Shown here: positions 23,701-36,155 of the stretch, in pieces
How positions within the stretch are numbered: the first letter of the stretch is position 1
How the letters are laid out: each line of letters opens with the position of its first letter
DNA from: Siderastrea radians
Lineage: Eukaryota > Cnidaria > Anthozoa > Scleractinia > Rhizangiidae
Direction: 5' to 3'
DNA length: 64,000 nucleotides
Assembly: GCA_964017195.1 (NCBI GenBank)
Contig: OZ024887.1
Location: 3,771,959 to 3,835,958, forward strand
Notes under the pieces: generated by a model
Told to the model about the DNA's origin: nothing
The model's database searches: none
What the model saw: the letters and a program-made list of their open reading frames with translations, nothing else
Position numbers and translations under genes: made by a program

Positions 23701-26700
23701 ATTGTAAACGTTGATTTACAATTCACTAGTCAGTGTCAGAAAGTGTATGAATATACTATGTCTACCCTGACGGCAAGTTTAGTATTTTTCGTTTAAATAA
23801 ATGGTATCCGTTTTTGATGGTAATACTGGCAACTTAAGAGCAACGACAACTAAAGAAGAGACGGTTGAAAAACTATTGAAGGACTGCGCAAGCGCAGCAT
23901 GTAAAGTTTGCTACTGAAGAAGATTTGTTTTTGGAAAGTAAAAAGTACAACATAGTTGCTTTTAACAGAGGCGAAAGTTTTGACATGGTTCTTAAATAGG
24001 TTTCCAAATGAAACGATCACGCAGCTGATATTCGAATCCACTACGTAAATAAATCGAGACACCCAGCCCTCGACTCTATCTGACTGGCCCTGAAACTTAA
24101 ATAACATTCTTAAAAATATATTTTTGATACAAATAGAGGAACTACAAAAGACTCACTGTAACATGACCTTTATCTTAAGTTACTCCACTACCGTTCGTTC
24201 ACAGATTATTCTTCTAAGTGACCAATTAAAAAATAGGATTAGAATGTGGCACATGGCTTTGTTAACATCCAATGAACATGATTGTAATTTTTACTAACAA
24301 TGGTGCTTTTTCTTTTTCTTTTTTTTTTTTTTTTGGTAAATATTGGTTGGCAGGTCAAAATTACTGCCCCTGATGGAAAGCAGTATAAATTTCCATGTAA
24401 TCAGTGCGTGCTCAAGAAAGGCGCCTTGTCGAAAGAGCTTCTTCCCGAAGGGCAAAACCCAAAACCAATACAAGGTGCATTTTGCCTTGCATTTGCATTA
24501 CATTTCAACTGTTATTGAGTGTGTATGTATGAAGTTATCATATGTGAACTGCAGATGAAATAAATACTGATGACGACCATTGCAGTTAAGACATCAAAGA
24601 AAGCAGTTAAAAAAGAAAACAAACAGCCTTTTTATCATATTGTTAACACCTTGGGTGAATCTATAACCTACAAAACATAGACAACATTTCTCAAGGAAGC
24701 CTTTAGAGGAAGAGGTTTTCTTTTTTTAATTACGCGGTATAAGTTTTGTTTGTCGATATATTTTAGTCTGAAAGAGAAAGGTAGGAAACACCTGTCTGCG
24801 CTCAAGCTAAAGTTCATGAAGGTTTGGTAATTGAAGCATCATTCTCAGGCTTCGAAAGCAATGAGCTATCATAATTCTATGTACTAACCATAGAAAATTG
24901 ATGTCAGGAAATAGAAGTACAAAACGAAAGAAAATAGTTAAAGGAGGATGCCTTCCTTGTCACAATTTTAATTAGAACACTTCCATTCCGTGTCATTCTT
25001 TTCATTTCAGCTGTCGGTGGCTGTGAGGGTATCTTCGCTGATGCATCCCACTGTTGGCCGTTTAACGATGGTAACGCTAACCAATCACCCGATCTGAAAG
25101 GGGGTTTTCCTGCTATGTTAAAGGTATGTCAGTAATTTTTGGGATCAAATGTATGGAGTCATAACAGCCCAGACCCAAACAAACACCTTAAAGACGTTAT
25201 GTCCTTCTGAGTAACCCGAAACTAATTAAACAAAACAACAGTGTTTTGTTTAATTAGGGACTAGTGCGTCCATATAATATGGAAACCAGCAATAATTGAC
25301 TACTTAACAAGCTTTCTGACCAAACAATCATGCTTCATAGCTATGGAATTGATAATTTCAATGTATATGTATTTCTTGTGAGTCGTTTTTAGGACGGAGC
25401 TAGAATAGCTGATTCCGTATCAAGGGGAAAGGTGGCGTCTACACTTGAGCAGGGCAGCTGGATTGATATGGGGAATTTTCAAGGTACAATCAACTAAAGG
25501 ATAAAAAAAACAAATCAAAAATCCTCCAAACATGTCCGTAAAGTGAAGCAATCCATTACTCAGAAAGTGGTAGATTCAGACCTCCTGATAATTACGAAGT
25601 GGTTCTGTGAAATAAAATTGTGGAAATACAAGGTGGAAAATGTTTCTTCGTTATCAAAGGTAAAGAAATCGTTTTTGATGATTACACCGGATTCATCAAC
25701 ATGAATAGTTCGAGCATGTGGGTATTCTGGCCAATAAGCTGTAGGATCGAGAAAAGCCGTATTCGGGGCAAATCCAACTGGATCCCCAACTCATAAGCTT
25801 TGGGAAAGCTGAAAAAAATCCAAATCATTTTCGGCCTTGTATTTCCACGCAAGGATTTGTCTTTGTGAGTCTGAGCTTTCATTGGTCTATAATACTCCGT
25901 TACTGAGGCATGTCATGTAAGAAAATCTTTCAACCTCTGCTACAACCTAAGTTTACGTAATTAGCTGAAAATCCCAATTAACTGCCCAATTATTTCCAAA
26001 TTGAACAGCACCTGGTCCACTGCACAATATAATCAACAGGTAGTAGGACCATGTCATAAAAGATGTTATTTATTGTGGTTTGAAATGATAGCTCAATAGG
26101 ACTATATGTGGGAAAGTTTTTAAATTCCTCTAACTGCAAAACTACGCAGTTCAGCTAGAGCTAAGTGAAAGTTTTGTCAATCAATTATTTCGAATCAACA
26201 AGTTCTTTGAAGTTGATTTTGCAATAAAAGTTAACGCGAGTAATGAACGACGTTTCGACCGTTCAACGGTCATTTTCAAGTTCGGTGTTAGAATAAAATT
26301 ACATGTGTAAATATAGTAGGAGCGCTAAAAATATGTACATACAAACAATAGACAATAAGAATTAAAGGCTAAAAGGCTGAAAGTGGCTAAAAAATAACTG
26401 TGCAAATGGCATGCATAGCTGTAAAAGATATAATTAAAAGCGTATAAGGCGACGGGAATAAGAACATTAAAATACCTAAAAATAACTAAACAAATAATTT
26501 TGCGCGGAGCGAGTCGCTCTGTTTGTTGAGCTTTGGCTTCAGAAGTCTAATAAAAAGCATCTCAAAAACTAAACAGTCAAGCTTGCTCTGGCACTTCCTT
26601 AAAATCTTAATATTCTTCTCGATGTTATCTGGCTCCTTTCCATGTTGTTCTTTAATGTGACGTCCGATAGCCGATCCTTTGTGTTCTTCGATGCGCTGGT

Positions 26701-29700
26701 GTAAGTGCCGACACGAATAGCCTGTTTAATAGCCGTTGAACGGTCGAAACGTCGTTCATTACTCGCGTTAACTTTTATTGCAAAATCAAATATTTGCAAA
26801 TTTAACTTTGGCAGCGAGTAGTTCTAGTAGTTCTTTCGAGTTTAGAAAACAATCAATGGGATAATAAGAATTCTGGGAACTCTAAAAATCAGGCTGAAGT
26901 GAAATACAATTACTACTAATCCTTCTGTTTGTTTATTTGTTTTTTCAAAGGAAAATGTATCAGTGATCCTAGTTTATGTGTCAGTGGTATTACCATGATG
27001 TTCTGGGCAAGCATTGACATGTCTCCTGTCATGAAAAACCCTTCGCTACCAAAATACGTCTTCTCCAGTGGAGGCTCCGACAGCAGATCCCGCGGATTCT
27101 CCTTCTTTCACCAGAATAACATGTACGTGCTGCAAGTGGTGAATGGTGAACAAAAATGGAGGGTAGAGATACCAAATTCAAAAATACCTTTCAATTCTTG
27201 GTTTTCATTCGCATTTACTTGGGATAAAGGTGCGTAGCTCTTCATTTTACGTGGTACGCTGTGTTCCATTGGAACCAACCTTATTAACCACAACTCGTTT
27301 GAGTTGATTTGCTTGATGTGTCTCAATAGAAAACTTTGAAAAATAGAAGTGGTAAATAACTATTTCATAAAATGTCCAACCGTATGAACCAATTTCTATG
27401 CTGGTTGAAAGGATTGGCAAAATGGCCAACCGAAAATAATGTTTTTTTTTTCGACCTACAAGTAAAATTAAGCCTTTCAGTCACACACACAAAAAAACCT
27501 GACGTCCTATAGAACTCTCGCAGATGTCACGATATGGTTCGGACGCGTAACGTGCACAGAAAGAGAAAATTTGTGATGACCCAAACATGCTAAGCGCCAT
27601 GGTTTATGACAACTCTTTTTTGACAACTTTTTGGTGGATTCCGATTTAGCTGACCAATGAACCCTTTAAGCCCCAAAATTAACATCCATATTCTTCCCAC
27701 CATTCCCCTTATATTTCTCATGTTACTAGTTGGGAGAATTTGATTAAAAACCAATACATTTGATATTTAGTGATCATTTCCTCTATTCTCATGACCTGTA
27801 TGTTTGGTCAAGTAGTAATACTGTAAGGAGAAACTAGATGCTTGGCACTGTTGGGGGTTAAGAAATAAGGTTGGAGAAGTCGCGAGCGCAGATGTGAAAC
27901 TTGACAAACCCACCTTTCCTTTTAATTAGTCATTTGACACAAAAATCAGAAAAAGTTGTCAAAAAGCTGTCACAAAATTGTCCAAACCTAATAAAACCTA
28001 GCACTGTAGTGCCATAACCATAAGTATGGTGGCACAGAATTGAAATCGCAAGACTTCTACGGCATAATGTAGCTATTCTGTTTGCACCCCAGTTCAAGCT
28101 TTCCTATAAAACATGTTGAAATATTTGGGAACAGCATGGGCAAACCCTGTGTTTTTCGTATCCGTTTTTCCAGGAAGTGGATTGACACACTTTATCAATG
28201 GAAGAGAGGACAGACAGTCAGTTGGCCAGCCTGCGATCGTCGCGGTTCCGCATAAAGATGATTTCAACGACCTACGGATAAGTAAACCCAACAGCAACAA
28301 TAATATGGAGGAAATGCTGCCAATGAAGTTTGACCAGCTTGTTACGTGGGGCAGAATACTGCTATCACATGAGATAACTCAGGCTTTCAATGAGGGTAGG
28401 TTTTAACAAAAGCAAACAATTATGATTTTGGTCTTAGTGCTTGGCCGTCGCTAGCAGGAGGCAAGAGAGAGGTGAGGAATTTGCCCTGTCTGGGTTTATG
28501 CCGAAATGAAACGAAAAAAAGACGGGTGGGAACGAAAACGTTTGACATTGGGTGATAAGAGATTAACATACGGAAGGTGAGGGAAAAGACTCCAGACTTC
28601 ATTTCTGATGTAACCGCAGTTGCGGTTATTACTACATTGCTACTTGTGTCAGCTAATAAAAAGGATCTTGTCTTATAAACGACAAAAGTTTCAGACAATC
28701 AGCGTGCCACGTTGAGCTACTTTACCATGCGTTTTGACATACTTTGCCCACATTAAATGGGTTATGACCTCACTTTGGTATTCTTTCTTGGAAGAACAAC
28801 AAATCGACAGGAACAGGTGAGGGACTAACAGAGCAATTTGGCTGGCTCAAGACAAACATTTCAACGTTTTCACTGAGTTTCCTTACAAGGTTTTCCTCTA
28901 GAACATCCCTGCTGTTTACCAGTGAGATGATGCTGTCTCTTAAGCCACAGCAAGCAGTTCTACAGGTCGCGTTGTCTGAATTTCTTAATCTTACACCCGC
29001 ACAGCAAGTCTTCACGATGAGTCTGTATTCGTAAACCGGCGGACATTTGTAACAGTCAAGTTTAAAAACGATAGGATCTCTCTAGCCGCAGACGAATCGC
29101 CGTAGCCTAATATAAGTAGTGAATAGACCATGTACAAATTTGATTCATTCTAAATCGACTAAATCAGGTTGGTTCTTGCTCCGTTACGAAAGAGATTTCT
29201 AACATCGAATTGTGAAAGTAACTCCCTAGTCCTCTAAAAATGACAATGCTATAAACTGTTCTGACTGTGTTTGAAACAGAAAATCAGCATCAGCTAGCGA
29301 GGGAGCAGAAATACGGAGGTAGGGGCAAATAGGTGCAACACGAAGGTCTTGATGCCCGTATTGCACGGCTTAGTAGGGGGTACAAGAATCGTTGGAAGCA
29401 TTAAATAGACCTGCCCAAAAAGGCTGAAAATAGCATTTCAGAGCCAGTAGATTACAAGATTTTCGGGGGGGGGATTTCCTCCTAAACGCTCGAGACTTGC
29501 CTCGTCCGCTCTGCAAGTCTGGCTTCGGCTCTGCTTTAGTGTTTTTTTGTGTTTGTCATAAACGTTACGCGAGATGGTTATACAACAATTATGATGGGAA
29601 AATTTCGTTTTATTACAGGTGGTGGACTTCCATCTTATGAAGGAAACGTGGGAAATTTGCAAGGTTAGCCAAATATGAGACAATTAGTTCTAAGAGGTCT

Positions 29701-32700
29701 AAGAGCCTCTTCATATGAATGTGAGCCAGTTCACCGTGGTGAACGTCTCACTGAAAACGCCTTCGACATCTCTCCTACCGTACCTACATTGATTAGTAGA
29801 GCTTCACACCTGAAATGTCGTGCATTTTGCTACTAGCAGTACTTCATTCTCAAAAGTGAGAAAGAAAAGATCATTAAATCTTCCCCCCCGCCCCCCTTCC
29901 AGCACGTCAAGTTTCAGTTGCGACAAATGTTTTACGCGCTCTTGCGTCTTGCGGAACTCGGGATACATTTTGCAACTGCCTCGGTTAGGCGATATCCAAG
30001 CCAGCCCCTATTTTTGTGAACGAGCAAGTCCAAAAAGCGAGGATTAAGAATGATCAAAGGTGATTTACCACTAACAACAAAAGAACTATTGTCTAAAAAA
30101 TATCCCACTTTCGACGTCGTCATTGTTCATTTTCTGATCTTACAATATGTTTTCCTCTGCAGTTTGCCAGCCCAACCCTTGCCTCAATGGTGGAACTTGT
30201 AAAATCGACGTCGATGAACCTAAAGGTTACCGCTGCATCTGCACCCCACAATACGCTGGACTCATGTGCGAAAGTAAGGACCATTAAGAAAAAAACGCTA
30301 CTAGTGCCATCTCAGGCCAAGGTCTAACGTCGAACTTTTCATGTGCCGAGCCTCGGCACTAATGCAAATAAGCAAAAACAGTAGCTCTTGCTCATTCGCA
30401 TTTAGTTCGGTACATGAAAAGTTCGACGTTATTACGTTTGACCTAAGCGTAAGGTCCCAGATCTGCTAACAAAAATTACATCCGTATCTCATATGTCACG
30501 GAACACATTAACAATGACCCAATCCTGCAACAATTACATCTAATTTTTTCGATTCTTCTTTCTCAATTTTACAGTCAAAGAGGAAGGACCTACAAACGGT
30601 AAGAAAAAAGTACTGACCACATTAAAGTTCTCCTTACCAATCATTGTTAGCCTCTAGAAGTACTGATCGAAAGCAATAATGACGCAAATATGAACCTACC
30701 TTTTTAACTTCAGTTAGTAGTCTCTTTATATTTATCTGAGTGAACAAAGCTGACTCTTGGGAGATTTCTCCTCTTTCTTTCCTTAACAACCACTCCAGTC
30801 CGATCTGGATAAAAATGACCTACGTAAAAACCCATTTGCGCCTTTCCCTCTTAATATGACGAATTGATTAATTCTCTTGCCATTCTACTTTCATGTACTT
30901 TGTCAACCTCCTGAAGGGAGCTTTTGATCAACATTTGAAAACATTTTCTATTCTGTGATAAATTTAATTTGTTATTTGTTCTATTTATTTATTTATTTAT
31001 TTATTTATTTGCCACACATTTAAATGTGAGGTATTGGACCCCGACCAATGGCAGTATAATATGTTGCACCCGTTAGTCAATCATTAACTGAGCTCCGGAC
31101 ATGTGCTCTAGTGGCTTATCTCTCAATGTCACTTTTAGCTCCCATACGACCTGTGTACACGCCTTTGTCTTTCACCCACCCTTTCCCACCCGCGAGCCAC
31201 ACCAGGGGGGTCGGCTTCGGTATTGCCCCCCCCCTCCCTGATGAGGCTTTGCTTGTCCCGGCAAACAATAAAGATGATTTTGTTACTTAATCGCTTGGTT
31301 GTCGTTTATTAGACTTTACGCGAAGGATTATAGAAAACAAAAAAGAAACCATGGAATGAATAACTGATGTTCTAATGACTGTGTTTCTGAGCCAAGTGCC
31401 AAAGTAGTGAGCCAATTTCGGCTCTTCAAGAATGAACCTATACTCAACTTAGTAAACATGAATTTTTCTTAAGCCAAACAAATTAAAATTTTAGACGAGA
31501 ATTGACTGTTCATCAGAGCAGTATGCATGGATGACACAAACTGTTTTCACTTTTTCATCAGTACCTACCACAAGAGCGCCCACTACTGCAGCTCCCACGA
31601 CTGTTGCAGCCACTACTGGAGCACCTACAACCTTAGCATCTACCACCTTAGCAGCTACCACCTTAGCAGCTACCACCTCGCCACCTACCACCTTAGCGTC
31701 TACCACCTTAGCAGCCTCCACTTCAGCACCTTCCACTGGAGGCCCTAGTACTGCCGCAACCGGCAGCACCGTAAGACCTTCAACTCAGGCAGCAGCTCCA
31801 ACTACCCAAGGAGCTACCACTATAGCGGGCAGCACTGCAGCAACCACCACGGCAGCACCAACTAGTGGAGGAACCACCACTGCAGCAGGAAGCACTGGAG
31901 GACCAACGACTGGAGTACCAACCACGGGGGCAGCCACCCCAACTCCTTCTCCAGGTAAACTAACATACTGGGATAGTATTTCAGAGTAAAATATTAAAGC
32001 TTTGCTTGGTTTGAATGACCCTCTTTAGGGCTACAAGGGAAGGAAATGCTATATTCTTCGATTGGTTCAAGAATTTCGCTCTTTGTAACCTGCTGTTAAC
32101 AGTTTGTTTTCTCATTTCTTTTTTCAACATCTTTTTCAACGCGTGGGTGCAGTGCCAGATGTCAGTAAGTATTAGCGTTTATCTTAAAATAAAATTTGAA
32201 CTTATGGTTACGATAAATGCACCATTGTCGAGTGGCCTCCTTGTTCTGATTATTCCGGTTAATGTCCCATTGCAATGTTACCTAAGTTATAGGGACACTG
32301 AAATGTCACAGAACTATAAAAGCCATAAAAGTCGAGTAATTCCATAGCAGTTTTGAGTTCCGAAAACATCCACTCATTTTTCCACAAAGTTGTCACAAGT
32401 TTTTTGGACAATTTTAACATTACATAAGGTCAGTTGTTTTTGCTTTCTGTTAGCGAAGTACTTTTTGGTTGAATATATTTTTCAACAATAAAATGACAGG
32501 AATTTATTTGTTTTTCAGAACAGTTGGTTCTTAGTTTAATCGCACAAATAAACATTTTCCGAAGATTTCACCAAGCTTCAGATGTGACACCCTCCGAAAA
32601 ACTAAACCAATTAGCCAGTCAATGGGCACAGAAAATCGCTGCTGCAGGAGTTGAAAAGATAGACCCAAACTCTACGTATGGACAGCTGGTGTGTAGCCAC

Positions 32701-35700
32701 AACACTGGAGGTAACATTGCGAAGGCCTGTGCAGTCAAATGGTATGGCGCCATGAAGTTCTTTGACTGGGCTGATCCCAAGTTGACGATGAAGGCGTCGC
32801 CATTTACGCAGATGGTTTGGAAGAGCAACTCAGCCGCAGGGGTTGGGGTTTCTAAAGGAGGTGGTGGCATCAAAAAACAGAATGTTGGCGGCAAATATTA
32901 CGTCGTGGTATTGTTTGATCCTGGACAGAGCGAAGACGCAAATATCAAGGACAATGTTCTACCAGCAGCAGGTCAGTAGTATTCTGGGTTTGGAGCAAAC
33001 GGTTTTGTTTTGGCACATCTATCTCCCTTTTCAGCCTTCTGCATAGACAGAATTGCAGCTCCATTATGGAGCCCGCAAGTTTCTTGGTACTTTTATTTTT
33101 AACCATCCTCTGCCAAGAACATCATATAACGAAGATAAGGGAAGGCTGTGACCTTTCCTGGCTTGTATAAGGACACCAAAGTCAGTTGTAACGTTAACCT
33201 ACAAGTACAGGATGTCCCTGGCAATGGCCAGTCTGGTAAGCCCACGTCTTTCTGTATATAGTTTTCGAAATAACAGTTTTATACTTTAGCCTTAGGGGAA
33301 CCATTTTCTATATTTATTATTTATTTACCGGTAACGCCTACCCTTCGAAGCCGAAGATTGATGGCGTGGGGTCAGCTAAATATATTACAAAAAAACATAT
33401 ATAAAGTACACATCTAGTTTACAGAACTGTGACTGAACGTTAACCTTGTTAACGCGTCAACTTTCCTTCCAGGAATCTCTGAGCCAGCTCCAGAGGGTGA
33501 GTACGTTTTTATTTAACAATATTCATTATGTTGGTCAGTCTCCCAATACACGGATCACCCTAAATATCAACCACAATCTATTTTTAAACCAGATGTTCAA
33601 AAACAGTACTAGAAGAGTGGAAAACTAGTTCGGAAGGGTAGTCTTCCTTGAAGTCACTGACTTGTGTAATAAGCTTTATCGCTCCCGTTCGTAAATTACA
33701 ACCTTCCAGTATGTTGCCAAGAACTGATTGTAATTTCATATCGGTGCCATTGGAATTTGTTACCTATCGTAGAGAGAGTTATTCACAAACATGGGAGCTC
33801 AAGAAAAGAATTCTGGGTGCACGACGGAAGTTGGACACATGACCTTTCTCGCCTTCCTGGCGAGCGAGGTGCATCATTCACTCAGTCCCACACCTGTTTT
33901 CTTACCTGTTCTGTTTGTTTGTTTCCCTTTTAACCAGCTTCTTGTCCTGAAGGCTACTCTAAGCTCCCCCAGGGCAGTCGATCGTGTTTTTCTGTCAATC
34001 CCACGCCGCTGACCTGGGATGATGCTCTCTATGGCTGTGCACTCGATAATGGAACGCTAGCCTCACTACAGTGCAGAGAGGAAGCTGATTTGATTGTGAG
34101 CTTGTTTAAACGTAAGTAACAACAAGAGTGGTACAGTGTGCTAGATATAATACGGGGAGCCTTTAATAACGCTTTTGCTGGCGTAATTGCAAATTCACCG
34201 TTAAGTTTTAAAATTTGCATTGTATTTGTATTACAAAGAAATAATTGTGACATTAGGTGCAATGCCAATACTGACATGTGATTGTTGTTTGGTGAATGAC
34301 TGGTGTATGACACTGCAAATTCATTATGCAGTGTCATCGCTTCCCTAAGACTCGTACTGAAGTGTATTTCTCTTATGCTCTTCTCTTTGTCAAAGAAACT
34401 AACATATCTGAAGCCTGGATTGGTCTGCACGACCGTTCAAAAGAGGGACGCTATGTCTGGGTGGATGGATCCACAATTCCTTTCTCTGAGTGGTTACAAG
34501 GAGAACCAAATGGTGATACATCGGAGAACTGCATCGTCCAAGCAAAAGGAAATTACACTCAAGGCTGGGCGGATAGGCACTGCTTTGAAAGAAAGGCTTT
34601 TGTATGCGAAGTGCCCGTACCTGGTAAATACGAAGGATACCTGAATGTATTCATTTGTTCAGTTAGTTAAACTCTTGTTGTTTTGTGTTTAAGTGTTGTT
34701 GCTGTTGTTGTTGTTGTTATTGTTGTTTAAGAACAGTGAAGCCGGTTGTTTGGCTTGTCCACTGTATGAAAAACAATCGATCTTTGTAGTTGATATCGAT
34801 GTATGCACGCCATCAATAATGTCTGTACTGTGCTATTGTTGTTGCTTGTTGCCGTTGTTGTCTCGAGTTGTCGTTGTAATTTTTTGCAACACAGAGAAAA
34901 AAGTAATCCCGACTAGCCGCCGTTGCTGTTCCCTTCGCTGTCGATGTCGATGACCACAACGATGAATATGCCGATATCACTAGCACTGTTAGCTTCATCG
35001 TTTCACTAAGTTGATCTACTGTCATTGCGCTTGCATTTGCAATCATTTTTTAATCAAAGTTGTGTTAGTTGGCTAAACTAAACTGATTCGCTCTGACGAA
35101 GGGCTAACGCTCGAAAGGTCAGCTTTCAATCTCTTTACGGTGGCCAATTTACCTTATCAACTCAATTGATAAATACAAAGTTTTGTGTTTCACTTCCCCA
35201 CCGACGCAGCATCACAGTTTCTTTAGAAACTAACTCCCTTGTAAACTGAAGTCAGATTGATTGAATTATTGATGCGTTGTTCAGAGACATGTTTAGAATT
35301 CATGATCTTGAAACTGCCTTTGACTTTTGTTGCAGGTTACACCACCTATAAGTTAACTTTCAACTTAACTGAGCCACAGTCTCAGTCGTACCAAAATAAC
35401 ATATACTCCCAATACGGGTATCCTGCAAGCTATTCTATGTGTACGCCATACGTTCAGACTGGGAATGATCTCCTCAGAGAGACGGTGAGCCTCATTGCTT
35501 TATTTAAACTACGAAGAAAAGAAGCTTCGGTTGTCTTTTCAGCATGCACTGGGATTTATAACAATATAGGACTGTTCAAACGTTTTGCTTCTCTTAAGTG
35601 GGCCTAAGTGCAAAACGAACGTTGCTCACTCTATTGCCAGTGGGAACGTTTTACATGATATCTTGTTTGTTGAGACGTGCCTATGGAGGCATGTCTTCTA

Positions 35701-36074
35701 GCGATGTGAAAAGAAAGGAATTTCTTCGTAGTAGGTTGTTCAAGGTCACTGGACGATTTATTGGTATGTTAATGATTTATGGGAGTACGGGTGGGGCGGA
35801 AAGGGTGATATTTTGACCGTGGTATTCATGTGAATGATGGCCTGTATATTTACCAATCAGGAGGTAATATCCACCGTTATTCATCAAACTTGTGCTAACT
35901 TTATTTGCCTTTACCTTTCAGATCACTCGTTATTTTCAGGCAAAGAATATTGCAGTGCAACCAATAGTGAACACAATCAGGTATATTTTGATGATTTATT
36001 GCTAATGATTGATTGATTGAATGATTGATTGGTTGATTGATTGGTTGATTGATTGATCGATTGATCGATTGATC

Positions 36075-36155
<81 letters not shown>

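Larger units (their letters stand above)
17915..23755. repeat. 5.8-kb imperfect palindrome in a PLAT intron
   Basis: The outer arms match in reverse complement: attgtaaatcaacgtttaca near 17945 and tgtaaacgttgatttacaat near 23702. Pairing continues through the cttgggtcacaag segment, the two cattatgcaaattaggttgt segments (18701, 18898 versus 22350, 22551), the ggacaatttgtaac segment (19107 versus 22140), and farther in through gctcttttgatcttcctt (20653 versus 22056) and gatttgaaacggct (20878 versus about 21810) to about 20990 and 21700. The left arm carries an extra block of about 1.45 kb (19120-20560) and the right arm a SINE head near 23206. Sequence divergence between arms is clear. No coding frame survives. 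Confidence 0.85.

Noticed and set aside
31491..31769. Val/Ala-rich minus-strand protein
   Set aside because: Antisense shadow of the Thr/Ala mucin exon.
32015..32347. Separate secreted gene starting before the CAP exon (hydrophobic frame)
   Set aside because: Stops in the intron, has no donor that joins it in phase with the CAP exon, and its hydrophobic run is partly the pyrimidine tract of the candidate microexon.
32519..32971. Venom allergen (secreted CAP toxin-like) gene
   Set aside because: CAP is one module in a large structural mosaic with CTLD and CRDs and lacks the metal-site residues; NOWA-type role fits better.
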